A stretch of 64,000 nucleotides of DNA from Telluribacter roseus (GTDB lineage Bacteria > Bacteroidota > Bacteroidia > Cytophagales > Spirosomataceae). The position numbers and the translations under genes are program-made. The stretch covers positions 1 to 64,000 of the forward strand of contig NZ_JAFEUV020000003.1 in the NCBI RefSeq assembly GCF_017355915.2, read 5' to 3'. Below the pieces are notes generated by a model. The model was given only the letters and a program-made list of their open reading frames with translations. It was not told the origin of the DNA and ran no database searches. Of this stretch, positions 59,865 through 64,000 are shown piece by piece; position 1 is the stretch's first letter; each line of letters begins with the position of its first letter.

Positions 59865-62126
59865 GTGGAAGCTATTGTGATTGATCTCGAGCAGGAGCGT
59901 AAAGAGATACTGAAAAGATATCGTAAGCTGTTACGTACAGCGAAGCCATTTCTTAAAGATAACGATGCTAAGCTAATCAAGAAAGCCTTTAATACCTCTG
60001 TAGAAGCCCACAAAGAAATGCGTAGGCGGTCAGGAGAGCCTTATATATATCATCCGCTGGCCGTAGCGCAGATCGTGGTGGAGGAGATTGGCCTGGGTAC
60101 TACAGGAATTGTGTCGGCTCTGCTGCATGACGTGGTAGAGGACACAGATATGACCATCGATGATATCGAGCGGTTGTTTAGCAAGAAAGTAGCGCAGATT
60201 ATTGACGGTCTGACCAAGATATCCGGGAAGTTTGAGTACGGCTCCTCACAGCAGGCCGAAAACTTCCGGAAAATGCTGCTCACCCTGTCGGATGATGTAC
60301 GGGTAATACTTATCAAGCTGGCGGACCGTCTGCACAACATGCGGACGCTGGATAGCATGCCGCGTGACAAGCAGCTGAAGATTGCCTCGGAAACCATATT
60401 TATATATGCGCCCCTGGCACACCGTCTGGGGTTGTATGCCATTAAGTCGGAGCTGGAAGACCTGTACCTTAAGTACGCCGAGCCGGATGCCTACCGGGCT
60501 GTAGCCCGCAAGTTACGCGAGACCAAGAGCGCCCGGGACCGGTTTATTGCCCGCTTTACGGAACCAATAGAGCACGACCTGAATGAAGCCGGCTTTAAGT
60601 ACGTGATCAAGGGGCGCCCCAAGTCCATCTATTCCATCTGGAACAAGATGCGCAAGCAGAACAAGCCCTTTGAGGAAATTTACGACTTGTTCGCTATCCG
60701 TATTATTCTGGATTCACCCTCCGAGTTTGAGCGCGAAAAGGCCTTGTGCTGGCAGGCCTATTCTATCGTTACGGACCACTACAAGCCCAACCCTGACCGT
60801 CTCAAGGACTGGATCAGTACGCCCCGCGCCAACGGGTACCAGTCGCTGCATTCAACGGTCATGAGCAAGACGGGGCAGTGGGTGGAGGTACAGGTGAGGA
60901 CCGTGCGCATGGACGAGATCGCCGAGAAAGGATACGCTGCCCACTGGAAGTACAAGGGCAACAGTACCACTGTACGCGGCAATATTGAGATGTGGATCAA
61001 CCAGGTACGTGAAACGCTCGAAAACGGACTGGGTGATAAAACGGCGGCCATCGAGTTCCTGGATGAGTTCCGGAGCAACCTGTTTACCGAAGAGGTATTT
61101 GTATTTACGCCAAAGGGAGAGTTGAAAGTACTGCAGCGTGGTGCCACGGCCCTTGACTTTGCCTTTGATATTCACTCCGAGGTAGGAGCCCGCTGTATGG
61201 CCGCCAAGGTAGGGGGGACGCTGGTACCTATCAGCTACGTCCTGAACAATGGCGATCAGGTAGAGATCATTACTTCCAATAAGCAGAAGCCCAACGAGGA
61301 CTGGCTCCGGATTGTGGTTACCTCCAAGGCGAGGGGCCGCATCAAGGAGTACCTTAAGGAGGAAAGTCGCCGGTATGAAACAGACGGGCGGCAGATGGCT
61401 GAGAAAAAGCTGAAGACCCTGGGTATAGAGGTCAACTATGAGGTAATCAACCAGCTTCGGGCTTTCTTTGAGTGTAAGACTCCTACGGATTTCTTCTACC
61501 GGATCGGAAAAGGGTACATCCAGCTGGATGAGCTCAAGAAATTCAAGAAATACAAGGAAGCCAAAGACCGGAAGACCAAAATCAGTACCGATGAGGTAAC
61601 CGACGGAAAGGCTTTTACCAAGCTGCTCAAGAAAATCCACGGCGATCAGGCAGATAGCGATACGCTGCTGATCGGGGAGGATATGGATAAGATAGATTAC
61701 AAACTGGCTGCCTGTTGTAACCCTATTGCCGGCGATGACGTATTTGGCTTTGTGACCATCAACGAAGGCATCAAGATCCACCGTACTACCTGCCCCAATG
61801 CCGTGGAACTAATGTCCAAGCATGGCAATCGGGTTATCAAGGCCAAGTGGAAGTCACAGAAGGAAGAGGCGTTTCTGGCGGGACTGCGTATTACGGGTAC
61901 GGACCGGATGGGTCTGGTCAACGACGTAACCCGGATTATTTCCAATGAATTGCACATAAACATGCGGGGAATCACCATTGACACCAAAGATGGTGTCTTT
62001 GAGGGAGATATCAGACTGTACGTTCAGGACACCAAGCACCTGGATATGCTCATCAACAAGCTGGACCGGGTGGATGGCGTTTTTAAGGTACAGCGCTTTG
62101 ATGCCAACCTGAACATCATATCCTGA
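59865..62126 (+). CDS. Bifunctional (p)ppGpp synthetase/hydrolase
   Basis: The protein has 753 residues and starts with GTG. The HD hydrolase domain is intact (YIYHPLAVAQIV, LLHDVVEDTDMT). The synthetase domain carries the RLKD form of the RxKD motif typical of bifunctional Rel/SpoT enzymes. The TGS domain (FVFTPKGELKVLQRGATALDFAF) and a C-terminal ACT domain follow. It makes and degrades (p)ppGpp in the stringent response. It is followed by a Fur-family gene. Confidence 0.95.
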   Translation: MEAIVIDLEQERKEILKRYRKLLRTAKPFLKDNDAKLIKKAFNTSVEAHKEMRRRSGEPYIYHPLAVAQIVVEEIGLGTTGIVSALLHDVVEDTDMTIDDIERLFSKKVAQIIDGLTKISGKFEYGSSQQAENFRKMLLTLSDDVRVILIKLADRLHNMRTLDSMPRDKQLKIASETIFIYAPLAHRLGLYAIKSELEDLYLKYAEPDAYRAVARKLRETKSARDRFIARFTEPIEHDLNEAGFKYVIKGRPKSIYSIWNKMRKQNKPFEEIYDLFAIRIILDSPSEFEREKALCWQAYSIVTDHYKPNPDRLKDWISTPRANGYQSLHSTVMSKTGQWVEVQVRTVRMDEIAEKGYAAHWKYKGNSTTVRGNIEMWINQVRETLENGLGDKTAAIEFLDEFRSNLFTEEVFVFTPKGELKVLQRGATALDFAFDIHSEVGARCMAAKVGGTLVPISYVLNNGDQVEIITSNKQKPNEDWLRIVVTSKARGRIKEYLKEESRRYETDGRQMAEKKLKTLGIEVNYEVINQLRAFFECKTPTDFFYRIGKGYIQLDELKKFKKYKEAKDRKTKISTDEVTDGKAFTKLLKKIHGDQADSDTLLIGEDMDKIDYKLAACCNPIAGDDVFGFVTINEGIKIHRTTCPNAVELMSKHGNRVIKAKWKSQKEEAFLAGLRITGTDRMGLVNDVTRIISNELHINMRGITIDTKDGVFEGDIRLYVQDTKHLDMLINKLDRVDGVFKVQRFDANLNIIS

Positions 62127-62222
62127 TATTGAACCCCTACTGAGCAAAAGACGTTATGGATTATTAGACTTTCTGTGATTTGCGTCTAAAAACCACGTAA
62201 TTTGCACCTGATTTTTGAAGCT

Positions 62223-62729
62223 ATGCCACAAGCACGTACAGCCAACCTGGAAGCCGCCAAGAAAATACTGACGGCACACCTTGAAAATAAGGGGCTCCGC
62301 AAGACTCCGGAGCGCTTCGCGATACTGGAAGAAATCTATACGCGCGAAGACCACTTTGACGTGGACGAGCTATATATCAGTATGAAGAATAAGAAGTATC
62401 GCGTAAGCCGCGCTACTGTATACAATACACTGGATGTACTGGTGGACTGTGATCTGGTAACCAAGCATCAGTTTGGTAAAAACCTGGCGCAGTACGAAAA
62501 GTCCTATGGATTCAAGCAACATGATCACCTGATCTGCACCGAATGCCATAAGGTAATGGAATTCTGCGACCCGCGTATCCAGTCGATTCAGAACATGGTA
62601 GGGGAGATGCTGCACTTCAACGTAGTACATCATTCCCTTATATTTTATGGAAGCTGCACCCGTTCCAACTGCGAAAACAAGAAGGATGTTCCCGAAGAAG
62701 AAGCAATGGGACAGAGTACGGAAGAGTAA
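62223..62729 (+). CDS. fur: Fur-family transcriptional regulator
   Basis: From the ATG at 62223 the protein has 168 residues; a TTG seven codons upstream is less likely. The winged helix (about 20-90) includes [22 protein letters not shown]. The metal region has [15 protein letters not shown] and a C-terminal CTRSNCENK, giving two CxxC-type pairs for structural zinc. It is a metal- or peroxide-sensing repressor; Fur, Zur and PerR cannot be told apart safely. The symbol is tentative. Confidence 0.85.
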   Translation: MPQARTANLEAAKKILTAHLENKGLRKTPERFAILEEIYTREDHFDVDELYISMKNKKYRVSRATVYNTLDVLVDCDLVTKHQFGKNLAQYEKSYGFKQHDHLICTECHKVMEFCDPRIQSIQNMVGEMLHFNVVHHSLIFYGSCTRSNCENKKDVPEEEAMGQSTEE

Positions 62730-62867
62730 GGCACTAATACACTCATCAACGCTATTCTACAGTAATTCTCCAACATAACTTATATCTATGCGATGCAGAT
62801 AGGCACTGTTATGTGCCATAGAGCCGCGTGCTCCTGTCAGCGTCCTGTACTTAAATCTCGATAGTAA

Positions 62868-64000
62868 ATGAAAGTTGATGTATTACTTGGTCTTCAATGG
62901 GGAGACGAGGGAAAAGGTAAAATAGTGGATGTGCTGGCTCCCCAGTACCAGGTGGTGGCCCGTTTTCAGGGAGGACCCAACGCCGGCCATACTCTGGAAT
63001 TTGATGGTTTCAAGCACGTGCTGCACCAGATTCCCTCGGGTATTTTCCGGAGTGATATCCAGAATATTATAGGTAATGGTGTCGTGCTGGATCCTATTAT
63101 ATTCCGTAAGGAAATCGAAGGATTAGCGAAATTCAATCTGGAATTGAAGAAGAATCTGTACGTATCCAAGAAAGCCGCGCTTATACTACCAACGCACCGC
63201 CTGCTCGATGCCGCTTACGAAAGTGCCAAGGGAGAATCCAAGATTGGATCTACGCTGAAAGGCATCGGACCCACCTATTCAGATAAAGTATCCCGTCAGG
63301 GACTTCGGGTAGGTGATATCCTGTCGGCCCGCTTCCGGGAGAAGTACCAGAAGCTGGTGGATGCCCACAAGGTAATACTGGACTTCCATAACTTTGATTA
63401 CAGCTCGCTACTGCCTCAGGCTGAGGAGGACTTTTTTACGGCGGTTGAGTTCATGAAGGAGTTTTCTCTGGTAGAGAGCGAATACGTAGTGAATGAAGCC
63501 CTGCAGAAAGGCCGTCATATTCTGGCCGAAGGAGCACAGGGATCACTACTGGACATTGATTTTGGCTCGTATCCCTTTGTAACCAGCTCCAACACCATGA
63601 CGGCCGGTGCCTGCACCGGATTGGGTGTATCCCCACGTCAGATCGGAGAAGTATACGGTATATTTAAGGCCTACTGTACCCGCGTAGGGAGCGGACCTTT
63701 CCCCACCGAGCTACTGGAGGAAACCGGTGAGCGTATGCGTCAGGAAGGTCGTGAGTTTGGCTCTACGACTGGTCGCCCGCGCCGGTGCGGCTGGCTCGAT
63801 CTGCCCTCGCTTAAGTATGCTATCATGATCAATGGCGTTACGCAGCTAGTCATGATGAAGGTAGATGTATTGAATATCTTTGACACCATCCGGATATGTA
63901 CGCACTACCGTCTGGCTGACGGTACTGTGACCGAACAACTGCCCCATGATCTGTGTGATGAGGTTATTGAGCCTATCTACCGTGACTTTGAGGGTTGGCA
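62868..64000 (+). CDS. purA: Adenylosuccinate synthetase, 5' part
   Basis: The gene runs off the right end of the window; 377 codons are present. It starts MKVDVLLGLQWGDEGKGKIVDV, the classic phosphate-binding WGDEGKG loop, and continues with GGPNAGHT, GIGPTYSDK, EGAQGSLLDIDFGSYPFVTSSN and STTGRPRRCGWLDL. It joins IMP and aspartate using GTP in AMP synthesis. It lies 138 bases after the Fur-family gene. Confidence 0.97.
   Translation, partial: MKVDVLLGLQWGDEGKGKIVDVLAPQYQVVARFQGGPNAGHTLEFDGFKHVLHQIPSGIFRSDIQNIIGNGVVLDPIIFRKEIEGLAKFNLELKKNLYVSKKAALILPTHRLLDAAYESAKGESKIGSTLKGIGPTYSDKVSRQGLRVGDILSARFREKYQKLVDAHKVILDFHNFDYSSLLPQAEEDFFTAVEFMKEFSLVESEYVVNEALQKGRHILAEGAQGSLLDIDFGSYPFVTSSNTMTAGACTGLGVSPRQIGEVYGIFKAYCTRVGSGPFPTELLEETGERMRQEGREFGSTTGRPRRCGWLDLPSLKYAIMINGVTQLVMMKVDVLNIFDTIRICTHYRLADGTVTEQLPHDLCDEVIEPIYRDFEGW

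Noticed and set aside
60852-61781. 309-codon minus-strand frame opposite rel/spoT
   Set aside because: Shadow of a clearly conserved gene.

Overview
The window reads as chromosome of an aerobic Bacteroidota bacterium, most likely from the Cytophagales. The evidence is protein style (a short SSB, a fused TreS-maltokinase, an Anbu proteasome homologue, DUF1275, DUF5996 and alpha-E proteins), several promoters with the Bacteroidota -7 element TAnnTTTG, and few Shine-Dalgarno sequences. The backbone is about 50-60 % G+C by eye. The order is inferred, not proven.

Layout. 1-300: 3' end of a 5S rRNA (end of an rRNA operon) with terminators. 307-2169: ssb, a Zn-ribbon protein and a secreted polysaccharide deacetylase. 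2298-6552: an OmpR/PhoB-type two-component system, followed by a striking array of ten heptamers at exact 11-bp spacing. The array sits in front of the promoter of a UspA / lipocalin-like / DUF1275 operon. 6573-15739: a secreted PHP-type metallohydrolase, a beta-propeller/cytochrome c protein, DUF5996, a zinc alcohol dehydrogenase and hypotheticals.

16331-26502 is a genomic island in tRNA-Arg(ACG), bounded by 19-bp direct repeats of the tRNA 3' end. It carries a tyrosine recombinase, two XRE-type regulators, a VapE-type ATPase, a Toprim primase and a Zn-ribbon protein. Its cargo is a large low-G+C TIR-STAND-repeat protein at one edge and a HindVP-like type II restriction-modification pair at the other. 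It looks like a small satellite or mobilizable element carrying phage defence. It also brings its own terminator for the tRNA it occupies.

26651-45556 is mostly housekeeping: enoyl-CoA hydratase, a PAP2-like protein, RpoN, AsnRS, a GH5-like enzyme, TreS-maltokinase, an isolated NuoH, a phytase-like lipoprotein, a tandem Usp, ferrochelatase, an FMN reductase, cysteine desulfurase and a GlmM/phosphomannomutase. 45668-48342 is an Anbu / transglutaminase / alpha-E cluster without its usual ATP-grasp partner. 48533-54883 holds an M28 peptidase, a MetE-like protein and a tight five-gene run (SDR, ROK kinase, zincin, class D beta-lactamase, SIS). 54990-59342 is tig-clpP-clpX with an XRE regulator inserted on the opposite strand. 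The window ends with tRNA-Leu, Rel/SpoT, a Fur-family regulator and the start of purA.

The best candidates for new biology are the 11-bp operator array with its adjacent two-component system and stress operon, the island-borne TIR-STAND protein whose P-loop lysine is replaced, and the beta-lactamase and zincin embedded in an amino-sugar-like operon.
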